Position numbers and translations under genes: made by a program. Positions 1-9,730 of a DNA stretch of 59,291 nt are shown piece by piece (within the stretch, counting starts at the first letter, position 1; each line of letters opens with the position of its first letter). The DNA lies in assembly GCA_023386315.1 (NCBI GenBank), contig JAEWJZ010000007.1, positions 1-59,291 on the forward strand, given 5' to 3'. The stretch is from Bacillota bacterium. Its GTDB lineage: Bacteria > Bacillota > Clostridia > Lachnospirales > Lachnospiraceae. The notes beneath the pieces are model-generated. The model did not search any database and was not told the origin of the DNA. It saw nothing but the letters and a program-made list of their open reading frames with translations.

Positions 1-346
1 TTGAGTAAGACAAATGGCCGCAGCTGCAAAGCCGAAAGGCTGCAGGTGAGGAAAGTCCGGGCTTCACAGGGCAGGATGCCAGATAACGTCTGGCGGAGGC
101 GACTCCAGGGAAAGTGCAACAGAAATAAACCGCCGCATCTGCGGTAAGGGTGGAAAGGTGGTGTAAGAGACCACCGCTCTCCTGGTAACAGGGGGGGGCC
201 ATGTAAACCCCATTCGAAGCAAGACCGAACAGGAAGCATAAGGCGGCCCGTCTGCTTCCGGGTAGGTCGCTTGAGCCTGCTGGCGACGGCAGGCCTAGAT
301 AGATGGCCATTCAACGACATAACCCGGCTTATCGTCTTACTCAAAG
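1..346 (+). ncRNA. rnpB: RNase P RNA, bacterial class A
   Basis: This is the catalytic RNA of ribonuclease P, which trims tRNA 5' leaders. The 5' bases 1-11 pair perfectly with 334-344 as helix P1. The conserved core is visible as GAGGAAAGTCCGGGC near 48-62 and the AGATAGATGGCCATTC and ACCCGGCTTAT blocks near 297-332. The class A layout and size of about 345 nt fit. The window opens at the edge of P1, so a few true 5' bases may lie outside it. Confidence 0.97.
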
Positions 347-372
347 CATTTAATAATGAAACAATAAACAGA

Positions 373-421
373 GGGTATCGCTGTATCACATTTCTGGTGA
401 TTTTGGCGATACCCTTTTTTT
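373..421 (+). terminator. Intrinsic terminator after rnpB
   Basis: The arms GGGTATCGC (373-381) and GCGATACCC (406-414) form a perfect 9-bp stem followed by a run of T. It sits between rnpB and the converging chemoreceptor gene. Confidence 0.85.
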
Positions 422-467
422 AAATCAGGTAAGCTGTCAGACGTTGTTACAGGAAAATAGAATACTG

Positions 468-2159
468 CTATATAATGTCTGATGAAGGATCCAGCTGGAA
501 CTGGTAAATAAGCTGATTTAAATTTTCTGCTTCTGCAGCCAGTTCCTCGCTGGCAGCGGAGCTTTCTTCCGCTGTGGCTGATGTGGTCTGTACAACAGTA
601 GAAATCTGGTCAATTTCATGACTGATTTTTTCCAGAGCAGCAGTCTGCAATAAGGAGGCTTCGGTAATTTTATTCATCAGTCCGGTTAACTGCTCAGATT
701 TAGTGAGAACAGTGTTTAAGGAACCTTTGGTATCATCAGCCATTTGTGCTCCGTTTATTATGGCGCTTAACGTGCGGTCAATCAGATACTGCGTCTTTTG
801 GGCAGATTCAGTACTTAAGGAAGCAAGACGGCGTACTTCATCAGCTACGACAGCAAATCCTTTTCCGGCAGCTCCGGCCCTGGCCGCCTCGACGGCTGCA
901 TTTAAGGCAAGAATATTTGTCTGAAAGGCGATACTCTCCATTGTTTTTATGATTCCGCCTATCTCACTGGAGTTATCGGAGATATCTTTCATCGCTGAAT
1001 TCAGTTCCATCATTCGGTCATTGCTTGTGCAGAGTTCCTCCTGTGTTTCAAGCAGCAGAGCGTTTGATTTTAAAATTCCGTCAGTGTTCTCTTTGATCTG
1101 GCCTGATATATGGCTTACTGTTTCAAAAAGCCGTTCAACGGAATCGGCCTGTTCTATGGCATTTTCCGCCAGAATCTGTGAACCCTGTGATACCTGTTCA
1201 GAGCCGTTTTTGACCTCCTGTGAGGCAGTCTGCACATGATTTAATGTAAGGTTTAAGGAATGCAGGATTGTTTCCATGGAGGTGCGTATAGGTGAAAAAC
1301 TTTTTCTGTAATCCATGCTGATTGTAACAGTCATATCTTTGTCTGCCATCTTTTTCAGCACCCCGGATATATCGTTTATGTAGAGATTCAGTGTTTTAAT
1401 TAGACTCCGGACATTGTCAGCAAGAACACCCAGCTCATCTCCTGCCTGGTAGGTGACATCAGTGTCTAATTCACCTGCAGCCAAAGCTGTGGTAGCAAGT
1501 TCCAGTTCCCTGATTGGTCCTGTAAGGCTTTTCGTCAGGCAGATGCATAATAAAACAATGGCAGATAATGTGATTGTAGTAAACAGAATGAGAACCGTAT
1601 AAATTCTTGCAGATTCTGTTTTCCCATCTGTATAAAACTGGCTTGCACGATTGATGGCTGCCTGTTCTAATTGACCGGCAATGTCACTGGCAGAAGCTGA
1701 ACTTGGTTCAAAGGAATCCATATAGATGCGGAAAGCATTGGCAGAGCTGCCTGATTTACTCAAATCAATAATTTCCTCAGTCATCTGATCGCGTTCCTTC
1801 TGAGAATCTATAATATGCGCCAGTTTTTCCTGACTTTCCGGTTGTGTCATGTTCTTTTGTAATAGTGAGGTTTTTTCATTGAGCCGGGCTGTTGATTGAT
1901 TAATTTCATCTTCCCATTTGGAAATATCATCTCCTTTTTTGCTCTGGATAATCAGAATCAGGTTTTTTTCAATTGTGCGTAAATCGTACCTGATATACAG
2001 TGTGGCATTGGATACTGTAAACGGGCGGTTATAAAAAGATGTAAAAGTTGTGTATAGTTTGTTCATTCCCCTGCCGGAGAGCAGGGCTGAGATAATAAAC
2101 AGGAGAAAAATTAATCCAAATGCTGCTGTGATTTTCTGACCTATTTTCCAATTTTTCAT
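468..2159 (-). CDS. Methyl-accepting chemotaxis protein
   Basis: A 563-residue membrane chemoreceptor. TM1 lies at about residues 11-28 and an extracytoplasmic helical sensor at about 29-184. TM2 is at about 185-208, followed by a HAMP linker and a long cytoplasmic signalling coiled coil. The hairpin tip that contacts CheA/CheW is seen in [18 protein letters not shown] and in [13 protein letters not shown]. The ribosome site AAGGAAAGGA precedes the ATG. It is the last gene of a leftward group with the transporter and the DUF6282 protein, 76 nt downstream of the former. It may sense the compound those genes handle, but that link is inference. Confidence 0.95.
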   Translation of the reverse strand: MKNWKIGQKITAAFGLIFLLFIISALLSGRGMNKLYTTFTSFYNRPFTVSNATLYIRYDLRTIEKNLILIIQSKKGDDISKWEDEINQSTARLNEKTSLLQKNMTQPESQEKLAHIIDSQKERDQMTEEIIDLSKSGSSANAFRIYMDSFEPSSASASDIAGQLEQAAINRASQFYTDGKTESARIYTVLILFTTITLSAIVLLCICLTKSLTGPIRELELATTALAAGELDTDVTYQAGDELGVLADNVRSLIKTLNLYINDISGVLKKMADKDMTVTISMDYRKSFSPIRTSMETILHSLNLTLNHVQTASQEVKNGSEQVSQGSQILAENAIEQADSVERLFETVSHISGQIKENTDGILKSNALLLETQEELCTSNDRMMELNSAMKDISDNSSEIGGIIKTMESIAFQTNILALNAAVEAARAGAAGKGFAVVADEVRRLASLSTESAQKTQYLIDRTLSAIINGAQMADDTKGSLNTVLTKSEQLTGLMNKITEASLLQTAALEKISHEIDQISTVVQTTSATAEESSAASEELAAEAENLNQLIYQFQLDPSSDII

Positions 2160-2235
2160 AAGACATCCTTTCCTTTGTAACGTAAGAAATAAGCAGCCAA
2201 AATAAAGATATTATTCTGGCTGCAGGCTTTTTCAT

Positions 2236-3531
2236 TTAAATAAACAGTGACGCAATAACATTAAAGATAGTAGCAGAGATGACACTGACAGGTACAGCAA
2301 CAAATAAAAGACGGGGGAACATGGCAGTGCGTTCTTCGTCAGTAGTACAGGTACCCAGAACCAGACTTCCGCCGGAAGAGAATGGGGAGATCGCTGAACT
2401 CTGTGCGCCGATTACAATGCTGCTGAAAATGATCAGCGGATTGATTCCAGTTGCAGCCGCCAGGGAAGGAACCAGCGGAAACAGTGCAGGACATACAACT
2501 CCAAGGGTGCTGGAAAAGAAGCTCATTACCGATCCGATCAGACTGAAGGCCACCGGAACCACATAAACCGGCAGACTGGAACCTGCCCAGGACGCCATTA
2601 AATCAAGGGTACCTGCCTCAATGGCTACGTTGATCAGCATGCCCACACCGCAGATCATGATAATGGTATTCCACGGAACCTTTTTGATGACCTCATCCTG
2701 AGGAGCCAGCTTAAAAAATAAAGCAACTGCTGAAAAAGCAATGGCTGTCAGACCAACATCTATTTTGCTGTTAACAAATGTTACAGCAGCAGAAGCCGGA
2801 AAGATGATGTGCAGGATGGGAAACAGCAGAACAGCTGTTATCATCACAATGATCAGAATAAGATTGATTTTTTGCTTTGAAGTAAATGCGTCCGGCTTTT
2901 CAAACACCATATTTTTTTGAACTTCTCTGTTTTTTCGCGTTATAAAGCGGAATATCACGATCAGTAAAAGAGAGAAGATAACACTCTCAATAAAGATTAC
3001 AGAAGTATAGTTAAATGAAACACTGGCATAATTATTTTCATCCATTAATCCTCTGAATACAATTCCGCTTCCGCTGGTCATGAAATTTGCTCCTGACAGA
3101 GCACCGCAGTTAACCGCTGCAGCTCCTACCATTTTATCCATTTTCGCTTCTTCACAGATTAACAGTGCAATTGGTGCCATAAATGCCATAACGGTAAAGA
3201 ACCCCGCACCTAATGCTGCGATTCCCGCGCTGGCAAAATAGAGAGCGAAGGGAAGAAGACCAGGGAATCTGCGGCAGGCATAAAGCAGATACCGGGCAGT
3301 TTTTTCCAGTGTCCCGTTTACCAGAGCAAAGTTATAGAAAAGTGAAACAGAGAATATTACAAACATGGTATTAACGGGCCATCCCCCAATTACCTTTTTT
3401 GGTGCTAACCCCAGAACAAAACAGCCTAGCAGATAGGCGAATATAATTGCGAAGATACCAGTATTAAAGCCTGTTTTGTACCCGATTATGATTGCAAGCG
3501 CAATTGCCGATACGATTAATATGTTTATCAT
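2236..3531 (-). CDS. MatC-like / SLC13-type anion permease
   Basis: A 431-residue integral membrane protein with about 11-12 hydrophobic segments. The N-terminal third resembles the dicarboxylate (malonate) carrier MatC domain, and the whole fits the ion-transporter superfamily of Na+-coupled dicarboxylate permeases. It starts 23 nt after the stop of the upstream DUF6282 gene with an AGAGGGG ribosome site, so the two are probably co-transcribed. The substrate cannot be read from the sequence; a small organic acid is the family expectation. Confidence 0.8.
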   Translation of the reverse strand: MINILIVSAIALAIIIGYKTGFNTGIFAIIFAYLLGCFVLGLAPKKVIGGWPVNTMFVIFSVSLFYNFALVNGTLEKTARYLLYACRRFPGLLPFALYFASAGIAALGAGFFTVMAFMAPIALLICEEAKMDKMVGAAAVNCGALSGANFMTSGSGIVFRGLMDENNYASVSFNYTSVIFIESVIFSLLLIVIFRFITRKNREVQKNMVFEKPDAFTSKQKINLILIIVMITAVLLFPILHIIFPASAAVTFVNSKIDVGLTAIAFSAVALFFKLAPQDEVIKKVPWNTIIMICGVGMLINVAIEAGTLDLMASWAGSSLPVYVVPVAFSLIGSVMSFFSSTLGVVCPALFPLVPSLAAATGINPLIIFSSIVIGAQSSAISPFSSGGSLVLGTCTTDEERTAMFPRLLFVAVPVSVISATIFNVIASLFI

Positions 3532-3554
3532 AAAACATAACCCCTCTTTTTGTT

Positions 3555-4430
3555 TTATTGACTTTCATCTGACGATATATCAAGTAGTTCTGACTGAATT
3601 GTATGAGTCATGTGGGTAACTTCTGAGTCCGGTACGCCGTTATCCACAAGATACTGCATATATTGTTCCATTGCAATTTCCCAGTTTGGATTTTCTACCT
3701 GTCCGCCGTCTGTGGAGACCATGACATTTTTATATCCGCATTCTTTTATGGCTTCCAGATTCACAGGCAGGTTGCTTTTATACTTTCCTCCTCCCAGAGG
3801 CTGGGCAAAGCAGTGTTCCAGAATAACACCGTAATCTTTTACAATTCGCACCTGATCAGTAATGTCCATGCCTACAAGCCACCATTCCGGATGAGTTACT
3901 ACTATTTTTTTAACTCCTGCATCTCTGGCGGCTTCTACAACCTGAAAACACTCTTCCGGAGATATATGGGCTGTTGCAAGTACTGCATTATAGTCCTTAA
4001 TCAGCTCAAAAATATCCCTTAATTCCGGCACGATTTTTGAATCTCTGATTACATCAATGCAGTCATCTGTGGACTGGTTCATTTTGAGCTTATGATTTCT
4101 TGCAGACTGTGTGGGAAGCCATATGACTTTTGCACCCAGTTTTAAGCCGCTTTCAACCGCAGCGGGGTTGATTCCTCCTATCTGTCTGTTTAAAGTTACG
4201 CTGCCGTACATGGTGAAGTCATTGTCACCGTTGTGCGTTAATTTGTTATGCTGGTTACATAAGTATGCCCGGTCCACGGTTGTGCCCTGGTGTGTTTTAA
4301 TTACAATTGCTCTGGCACCCACCTTTATGGCAGCTTCCATCAATTCGAAATCGTCATAAGCCCGGTGACGAATATCAGGATTTGAGTGGACGTGCATATC
4401 AATGATACCCCCTAAAGATACCTTACTCAT
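3555..4430 (-). CDS. DUF6282 family metal-dependent hydrolase-like protein
   Basis: A 291-residue protein opening with IIDMHVHSNPD, the HxH motif of amidohydrolase/PHP-type metal enzymes. Further candidate metal ligands are VIKTHQG, ATAHISPEE, VVTHPEWW and STDGG. It matches what I know as the DUF6282 family, whose reaction is not established. It is the first gene of the leftward operon, with an AAAGGAGA ribosome site. The divergent LysR gene suggests induction by a substrate that is imported by the permease and hydrolysed here. Confidence 0.75.
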   Translation of the reverse strand: MSKVSLGGIIDMHVHSNPDIRHRAYDDFELMEAAIKVGARAIVIKTHQGTTVDRAYLCNQHNKLTHNGDNDFTMYGSVTLNRQIGGINPAAVESGLKLGAKVIWLPTQSARNHKLKMNQSTDDCIDVIRDSKIVPELRDIFELIKDYNAVLATAHISPEECFQVVEAARDAGVKKIVVTHPEWWLVGMDITDQVRIVKDYGVILEHCFAQPLGGGKYKSNLPVNLEAIKECGYKNVMVSTDGGQVENPNWEIAMEQYMQYLVDNGVPDSEVTHMTHTIQSELLDISSDESQ

Positions 4431-4657
4431 TTAACATCTCCTTTCTTTTATCTGGCAACGATAGAGCTTTGTAGAAAATCATCAAATACACTTCTTGGGA
4501 AAAAAGAATATTTATGTTGTTTTGGCAGAAACTGATGATAATTTTTTCTGTATCTATAAAGTTGCACAAATAATAAGTCGATTCTATAATGAATATATTA
4601 TCGGTGCAATCTAAAATAAGTAATAGCTGATATCGGAAATACCGATGGGAGGTAAAA

Positions 4658-5578
4658 ATGGAACTGAAAGAATTGAGATATATTGTTACTCTGGCGGAAG
4701 AAGGCAGCATATCAAGAGCAGCAGACCGGCTGTTTATGGCCCAGTCCAGTCTGAGTCAGTTTTTACAGCAGTATGAGAAAGAGCTTGGAACTGCATTGTT
4801 TGCAAGGACTGCAAAAGGAATTCGTCCCACAACAGGAGGTGCGAGCTTTATAGAAAGCGCCAGACAGATTTTACTTCAGTACAGAAGAGCCGAAAATGAA
4901 TTATGGGACAGTGTAAATCTGGAGGGAGGAAGAATTATTTTTGGTATCAGTTCTTTTCGGGGCAGGTACATGCTTCCCGGCATTCTTGCCGACTTTCAGC
5001 ACAAGTACCCTAAGGTGAAGGTTGACATTGTAGAAGCAAACAGTATGGAACTGGAGGAAGAACTGACTGCAGGTAAGCTTGACCTGGCAGTGGTTGCACT
5101 GCCCGTTAACTTAAAAGGTAAAGTGGAGAAATTCTACAGGGATGAAGTTTTAATTGTCTGCAGTAAAAATCACCCGGCAATGAAATATGTATATCGGGAT
5201 GATAAAACAGGGCAGTGCCACATGGAACTAAAGGATGCCGCCATGTTTTCCTTCATACTCAGCGATTACAATACAATGCTTGGAACTATCAGCAGACAGC
5301 TGTTTGAAAAAGAAAATTTAAAAGTTCATTCGGATAACAGCAATATAACTGCAGCCCTGTCGGTGGGAATGGCAAGAGCCGGTCTTGGGCTTGCTTTTAC
5401 TTATCGGTCCTGTATGGAGGAGTATGAGGATACGGCTTATATATCGGTTGGCAGGCAGGGGATTTTTCTTGATCTGGCACTGGCCTGTTCCGTCATGGGA
5501 TATCAGTCTAAGGCTGTATTTGCTTTTGGCGATATGATTAAGGCAAGGTACAAAAAAAAACCGCTTCCGGTCAGTTAG
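4658..5578 (+). CDS. LysR family transcriptional regulator
   Basis: A 306-residue regulator with an N-terminal winged helix-turn-helix (about residues 1-60; EEGSISRAADRLFMAQSSLSQFLQQYE) and a two-lobed effector-binding domain (about 90-295). It is divergent from the DUF6282-permease-chemoreceptor operon, with 227 bp between starts, the usual layout for a LysR protein and its target. The ribosome site GGGAGGT precedes the ATG. Its 3' codons also hold the pyrBI terminator of the opposite strand. Confidence 0.93.
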   Translation: MELKELRYIVTLAEEGSISRAADRLFMAQSSLSQFLQQYEKELGTALFARTAKGIRPTTGGASFIESARQILLQYRRAENELWDSVNLEGGRIIFGISSFRGRYMLPGILADFQHKYPKVKVDIVEANSMELEEELTAGKLDLAVVALPVNLKGKVEKFYRDEVLIVCSKNHPAMKYVYRDDKTGQCHMELKDAAMFSFILSDYNTMLGTISRQLFEKENLKVHSDNSNITAALSVGMARAGLGLAFTYRSCMEEYEDTAYISVGRQGIFLDLALACSVMGYQSKAVFAFGDMIKARYKKKPLPVS

Positions 5579-5590
5579 GCAGGAAGCGGT
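5552..5590 (-). terminator. Terminator of pyrBI, inside the lysR 3' end
   Basis: Read on the minus strand, arms 5582-5590 and 5560-5568 form a 9-bp stem (ACCGCTTCC on its complement) followed by nine U from the A-run at 5552-5560. The same bases encode the KKKPLPVS tail of the LysR protein. Confidence 0.8.
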
Positions 5591-5602
5591 TCTGTTACAG
5601 CA

Positions 5603-6028
5603 TTATCTGCTGTATTTTTCTTCACAGTACATGCAGCGGTAGGTTTCCTTTTCCGCATCTGAGAGATAAAAAACATGGGGAAGGCCCTGTTCGATGGAAG
5701 TGATGCAGCGGGGGTTTTTGCACTGGATGATGTTCGTGATCTTCTGGGGAAGACTGAGTGTCTTCTTTTCTACAATTTGATTATCCCGGATAATGTTCAC
5801 CGTGATATTGTGATCAATATATCCGAGAATCTCCAGATTAATATGATCCATGCCGCCTTCTATTTTAATAATATCCTTTTTTCCCATTTTATTGCTTTTG
5901 GCATTTTTAATAATGGCCACCTGGCAGTCTAACTTGTCCAGTCCCAGATTATAATAAATCTCCAGACTTTTTCCTGCTTCAATATGGTCTAATACGATAC
6001 CTTCTTTTAATCCGCCGATATTTAACAT
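5603..6028 (-). CDS. pyrI: Aspartate carbamoyltransferase regulatory chain
   Basis: A 141-residue regulatory subunit that binds nucleotide effectors and docks on PyrB through a zinc site. The four zinc ligands are Cys103, Cys108, Cys132 and Cys135 (CKNPRC and CMYC). The start is preceded by GGAGGT and overlaps the 3' end of pyrB by 7 nt, so the two are translationally coupled. Length is normal for the family. Confidence 0.96.
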   Translation of the reverse strand: MLNIGGLKEGIVLDHIEAGKSLEIYYNLGLDKLDCQVAIIKNAKSNKMGKKDIIKIEGGMDHINLEILGYIDHNITVNIIRDNQIVEKKTLSLPQKITNIIQCKNPRCITSIEQGLPHVFYLSDAEKETYRCMYCEEKYSR

Positions 6029-6945
6029 GGTTTATTTACCTCCAGTAATGTCATGATAAGAGCCATACGTACATAAACACCATACTGTGCCTGCTTAAAG
6101 TAGGCGGCCCGTTTATCATCATCAACTTCTACAGAGATCTCGTTGACTCTGGGAAGAGGGTGAAGTACATACATATCTTCCTTTGCCAGCTTCATTTTTT
6201 TCTTATCCAGAATGTAGCAGTCTTTTAAACGGATGTAATCTTCTTCATTGAAAAAGCGTTCCTTCTGTACACGTGTCATATACAGGATATCTAAATCCGG
6301 CATGGCATCGTCAAGACTGTCCATTTCAATAAATTCAATGTTGTTGGCCCTTAGCACATCTTCCCGGATGTATTCAGGTACCCGCAGTTCAGGGGGGGAA
6401 ATTAAGATGAATTTGATGTTTTTATATCTTACAAGAGCGTTAATGAGAGAGTGAACGGTACGGCCGAATTTCAAATCACCGCAAAGACCAATGGTTAAAT
6501 CGTTCAGACGGCCTTTTAAGGAACGAATAGAGAGTAAATCGGTAAGTGTCTGTGTGGGATGCTGATGTCCGCCGTCTCCTGCATTGATGACCGGAATACC
6601 GGAATGGCTGGCTGCGACTAATGGTGCGCCTTCTTTGGGGTGTCTCATTGCACAGATATCTGCGTAACAGGAGATGACCCGAATGGTATCAGCGACACTT
6701 TCTCCTTTGGAAGCAGAGCTCGAATCGGCAGAAGAAAAGCCAAGTACGCTGCCTCCTAAATTAAGCATGGCAGCCTCGAAACTCAAACGGGTTCTTGTAC
6801 TTGGCTCATAAAAAAGTGTCGCTAGTTTTTTTCCATTGCATACATGAGAATATTCCGGAAGATTATCTTCAATATCTTTTGCCAGATCAAGCAGCTGCCC
6901 GGTTTCTTCCAGACTGAAATCTAACGGGTTAAGTAAATGTCTCAT
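6022..6945 (-). CDS. pyrB: Aspartate carbamoyltransferase catalytic chain
   Basis: A 307-residue enzyme that makes N-carbamoyl-aspartate in pyrimidine synthesis. The carbamoyl-phosphate loop is STRTR (residues 49-53), the 80s-loop Ser/Lys lies in SSASKGES, and the substrate motif HPTQT is present. The ribosome site AAAGGAG precedes the ATG. A TATAAT-like -10 lies at 6991-6996 on the minus strand, with a weak -35. I see no PyrR-type attenuator in the short leader. Confidence 0.97.
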   Translation of the reverse strand: MRHLLNPLDFSLEETGQLLDLAKDIEDNLPEYSHVCNGKKLATLFYEPSTRTRLSFEAAMLNLGGSVLGFSSADSSSASKGESVADTIRVISCYADICAMRHPKEGAPLVAASHSGIPVINAGDGGHQHPTQTLTDLLSIRSLKGRLNDLTIGLCGDLKFGRTVHSLINALVRYKNIKFILISPPELRVPEYIREDVLRANNIEFIEMDSLDDAMPDLDILYMTRVQKERFFNEEDYIRLKDCYILDKKKMKLAKEDMYVLHPLPRVNEISVEVDDDKRAAYFKQAQYGVYVRMALIMTLLEVNKPC

Positions 6946-7106
6946 AAGAATCTCCTTTATCCACTGAGTTATGGTTTAAAATTCTATCCCATTATAAAGC
7001 ATACTTTGAAATATTTCCACTCTTTTTTTAAAAAATTTTAACAGACTTTTGGCAGGCTTCCCGGGGTGTAAGGAATATGTAAGGAAGATTAAGAAAATAA
7101 AGAATG

Positions 7107-7133
7107 CAGGATTTACCAATCCTGTTGTATAAT
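7107..7133 (+). promoter_or_regulatory. Promoter with spacer palindrome before the ABC operon
   Basis: A -10 hexamer TATAAT lies at 7128-7133. Just upstream is a perfect inverted repeat, CAGGATT (7107-7113) and AATCCTG (7118-7124), where the spacer should be; the -35 is poor. This placement suits an operator. The regulator is not in the window. Confidence 0.5.
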
Positions 7134-7167
7134 GTCATTGCGTGAATAAAACAAGGAGGATGCTTAA

Positions 7168-7908
7168 GTGGTGGAAAATAAGACACCTATGATTCAGGTT
7201 AAGGATCTTTATAAGGTGTATAAGGTGGGAGATACCAAAGTCTACGCACTAAACGGAGTAGACTTTACAATATATAAAGGTGAATTTTGCGCCATTGTGG
7301 GTCCGTCCGGCTCAGGGAAATCCACACTTTTAAATATGATGGCAGGTTTGGAAAAACCATCGAAGGGGGAAATTGTCATTGCAGGAAATCACATCGAAAA
7401 GCTTTCAGAGAATCAGCTGGTTGCATTCAGAAGAAAGCATGTGGGTTTTATTTTCCAGTCCTATAATCTGATTAAGACATTGAATGCGGTAGAGAATGTT
7501 GCACTTCCCCTGTCATTTCGTGGAGTACCGAAAAAAGTCCGGAATGAAAAGGCAAAACAATACATAAAGCTGGTAGGTTTGGAGAAACAGATGAACCATA
7601 TGGCAAACGAGATGTCGGGAGGGCAGCAGCAGCGTGTGGGAATTGCAAGAGCGCTTGCAGTTGATCCCAAGATTATTTTTGCGGATGAGCCGACCGGAAA
7701 TCTGGATTCCAAAACGACAAAAGAGGTTCTTAATCTGATGCAGAAGATTGTAAAAGAGCAGAATCAGACACTTGTCATGGTAACACACGATAATTATATA
7801 GCCAGGTTTGCAGACAGACAATTCCACATAGTGGATGGAAAGATATTTAAGATTGAGGAACAGCACCACGAGGATACAGAGGGGGATATGGAACATGTAC
7901 AGAGTTAA
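7168..7908 (+). CDS. ABC transporter ATP-binding protein (MacB/LolD type)
   Basis: A 246-residue ATPase with Walker A GPSGSGKS, signature MSGGQQQR, Walker B IIFADEPTG and H-loop VTHD. The start is GTG at 7168 (a second GTG follows), 8 nt after AAGGAGGA. The gene overlaps the next one by 14 nt, and the third gene is a FtsX-type permease, so the three form one transport or mechanotransmission complex at the membrane. Confidence 0.93.
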   Translation: MVENKTPMIQVKDLYKVYKVGDTKVYALNGVDFTIYKGEFCAIVGPSGSGKSTLLNMMAGLEKPSKGEIVIAGNHIEKLSENQLVAFRRKHVGFIFQSYNLIKTLNAVENVALPLSFRGVPKKVRNEKAKQYIKLVGLEKQMNHMANEMSGGQQQRVGIARALAVDPKIIFADEPTGNLDSKTTKEVLNLMQKIVKEQNQTLVMVTHDNYIARFADRQFHIVDGKIFKIEEQHHEDTEGDMEHVQS

Positions 7909-9730
7909 GAGGAAAATTGTATGGCTGCTTGCTGTGCTTATGGTGATTACAACAATACCGGCAACAGCTTTAGCACAATATGATTTAAGTAAAAATACCT
8001 ATATTGATGTGAAGAAGACTCCGTCTGGAAAGACAGGAGAGAATATTACCATCAACATGGTTTTTACCAATAATACTGGCAGTGATTTAGATGATGTGGC
8101 AGTGAGATTTGACAGGGATATCCCGGAACAGGAATACAAGGCTACGGAAGATGCGGAAGAGACCACAACGTATACTGGCTCCGTGTTTCCTTTCGAAATT
8201 TCCTCAAACACATTTGATAATAAAAAGCTGGGCAAAGTGAAAAGCGGCAGTTCTAAAACCTTCAGCCTTACTGCCAGAATCCGGAGAGATGTATCGGAAG
8301 GCTATTATTTAGTGCCCTTAGAGGTTGTTACAGATGCAAAGAAAAAAGATGACGGAGCACATGCATCCTATGAGAAGGTAAACATCTGGATTACGAAATC
8401 ATCCGCCACAACCTCTTCCGGAGCGAATGAAGGAACCATAAGCTTTGAGCTTGGAGAAGATCAGAGCACACCCTTCGGCACTTATCCGGAAGTCATGAAT
8501 TACAACATGAATGTCCGCAATTCCTCTAATTTAACTGCATTTGATGTGAATGTACGTATGGGGGTAAATCAGGACAGTACAAAATTCCCTTTTGATATCA
8601 ACGATGGAAATTATACCAAACATTACGACCGGATCGGGGGCGGGGAGACCATATCCGTGCCTTACAGCATGATGATCAGGAAAGATGTATACAGCGGATA
8701 TTATCCCATTACATTTACCATCGAATACCGGGACAGTACAGACGGTGATATCCAGAAGTCAGAAGAGACTTTCTTTGTAAAGGTTCAGAATAAGGATAAA
8801 GAGGAAGAGACAAAAGAGTTTAATGCCAACGACAGAACCAAGGCCAGGATTGTTGTTGACGGCTTTGAAACCAATCCGGAGAAGGTTTACGCCGGTGAGG
8901 AGTTTGAACTTACGCTGCATATGAAAAACGCTTCGGAGAGTGTTACTGCAAGCAACATTCTTTTTAATCTGGAGTCTGAAAAGGTGACGGAAAGTGCTGT
9001 GTTTACGACGGATGAAGGAAGCTCTTCCATCGTTGTGAATACCCTTGGGGCAGGTCAGACCACAGATGTGAAGGTAAAGCTCCGGGCTGGGGCCTGGGTG
9101 GACCAGAGAACCTATGGCCTGACCATTAATGAAAAATATGACAGCCCTGAATTTAAAAATGCGGAAGAAAAGATAACAGTTAATATACCGGTCAAACAGG
9201 TGGCACGCTTAAATACAGGAACCATCGATATCATGCCGGAATCAATAGCCGCAGGATCTGAAACCAACATTATGTTCCCTGTTAATAATACGGGCAAGGT
9301 TCTTCTTTATAATGTCATGGTGGCGTTTGTAGGAGATTCTATCCAGCAGACCACTACCTATATCGGTAATATTAAGCCAGGAGAAACCGGTAATGTAGAT
9401 GCCATGATTACGGGTACAACTCCCACAGCAGATGACGGAAAAATCAAGATTTTAATTACCTATGAAGATGAAAACGGAGTCGTCTCTGATCCGATAGAAA
9501 AAGAAGTCACACTGATGGTAACAGAGCCGGAAGAGACAGGGACGGATACAGGTGATATGGGCGAAATGCCTGCAGATGTACAGCCCACAGGTTTTGCAAA
9601 ATACAGTAAAATTCTTATCCCAGCCATTGGCGTATTAATCGCTGCAGGAGCCGGTGCCGCCTTTTTCTTCTGGAAAAGAAGAAAAAAGAAAAAGCTGGCA
9701 GCAGAAGAGGAATTAAACGATGAGATTTAG
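7895..9730 (+). CDS. Secreted CARDB/COG1361-like protein, membrane-anchored
   Basis: About 611 residues from the ATG at 7895, chosen because GAGGGGG lies just upstream and the protein then opens with a signal peptide (KRKIVWLLAVLMVITTIPATALA). The body is a series of beta-sandwich repeats with phrases such as NTGKVLLYNV and GNIKPGETGN, typical of CARDB/NEW3 domains. A C-terminal TM segment is followed by a basic tail (KRRKKKK). Sitting between the ATPase and permease genes, it is probably the extracytoplasmic partner of the transporter. Its function is not known. Confidence 0.8.
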   Translation: MYRVKRKIVWLLAVLMVITTIPATALAQYDLSKNTYIDVKKTPSGKTGENITINMVFTNNTGSDLDDVAVRFDRDIPEQEYKATEDAEETTTYTGSVFPFEISSNTFDNKKLGKVKSGSSKTFSLTARIRRDVSEGYYLVPLEVVTDAKKKDDGAHASYEKVNIWITKSSATTSSGANEGTISFELGEDQSTPFGTYPEVMNYNMNVRNSSNLTAFDVNVRMGVNQDSTKFPFDINDGNYTKHYDRIGGGETISVPYSMMIRKDVYSGYYPITFTIEYRDSTDGDIQKSEETFFVKVQNKDKEEETKEFNANDRTKARIVVDGFETNPEKVYAGEEFELTLHMKNASESVTASNILFNLESEKVTESAVFTTDEGSSSIVVNTLGAGQTTDVKVKLRAGAWVDQRTYGLTINEKYDSPEFKNAEEKITVNIPVKQVARLNTGTIDIMPESIAAGSETNIMFPVNNTGKVLLYNVMVAFVGDSIQQTTTYIGNIKPGETGNVDAMITGTTPTADDGKIKILITYEDENGVVSDPIEKEVTLMVTEPEETGTDTGDMGEMPADVQPTGFAKYSKILIPAIGVLIAAGAGAAFFFWKRRKKKKLAAEEELNDEI

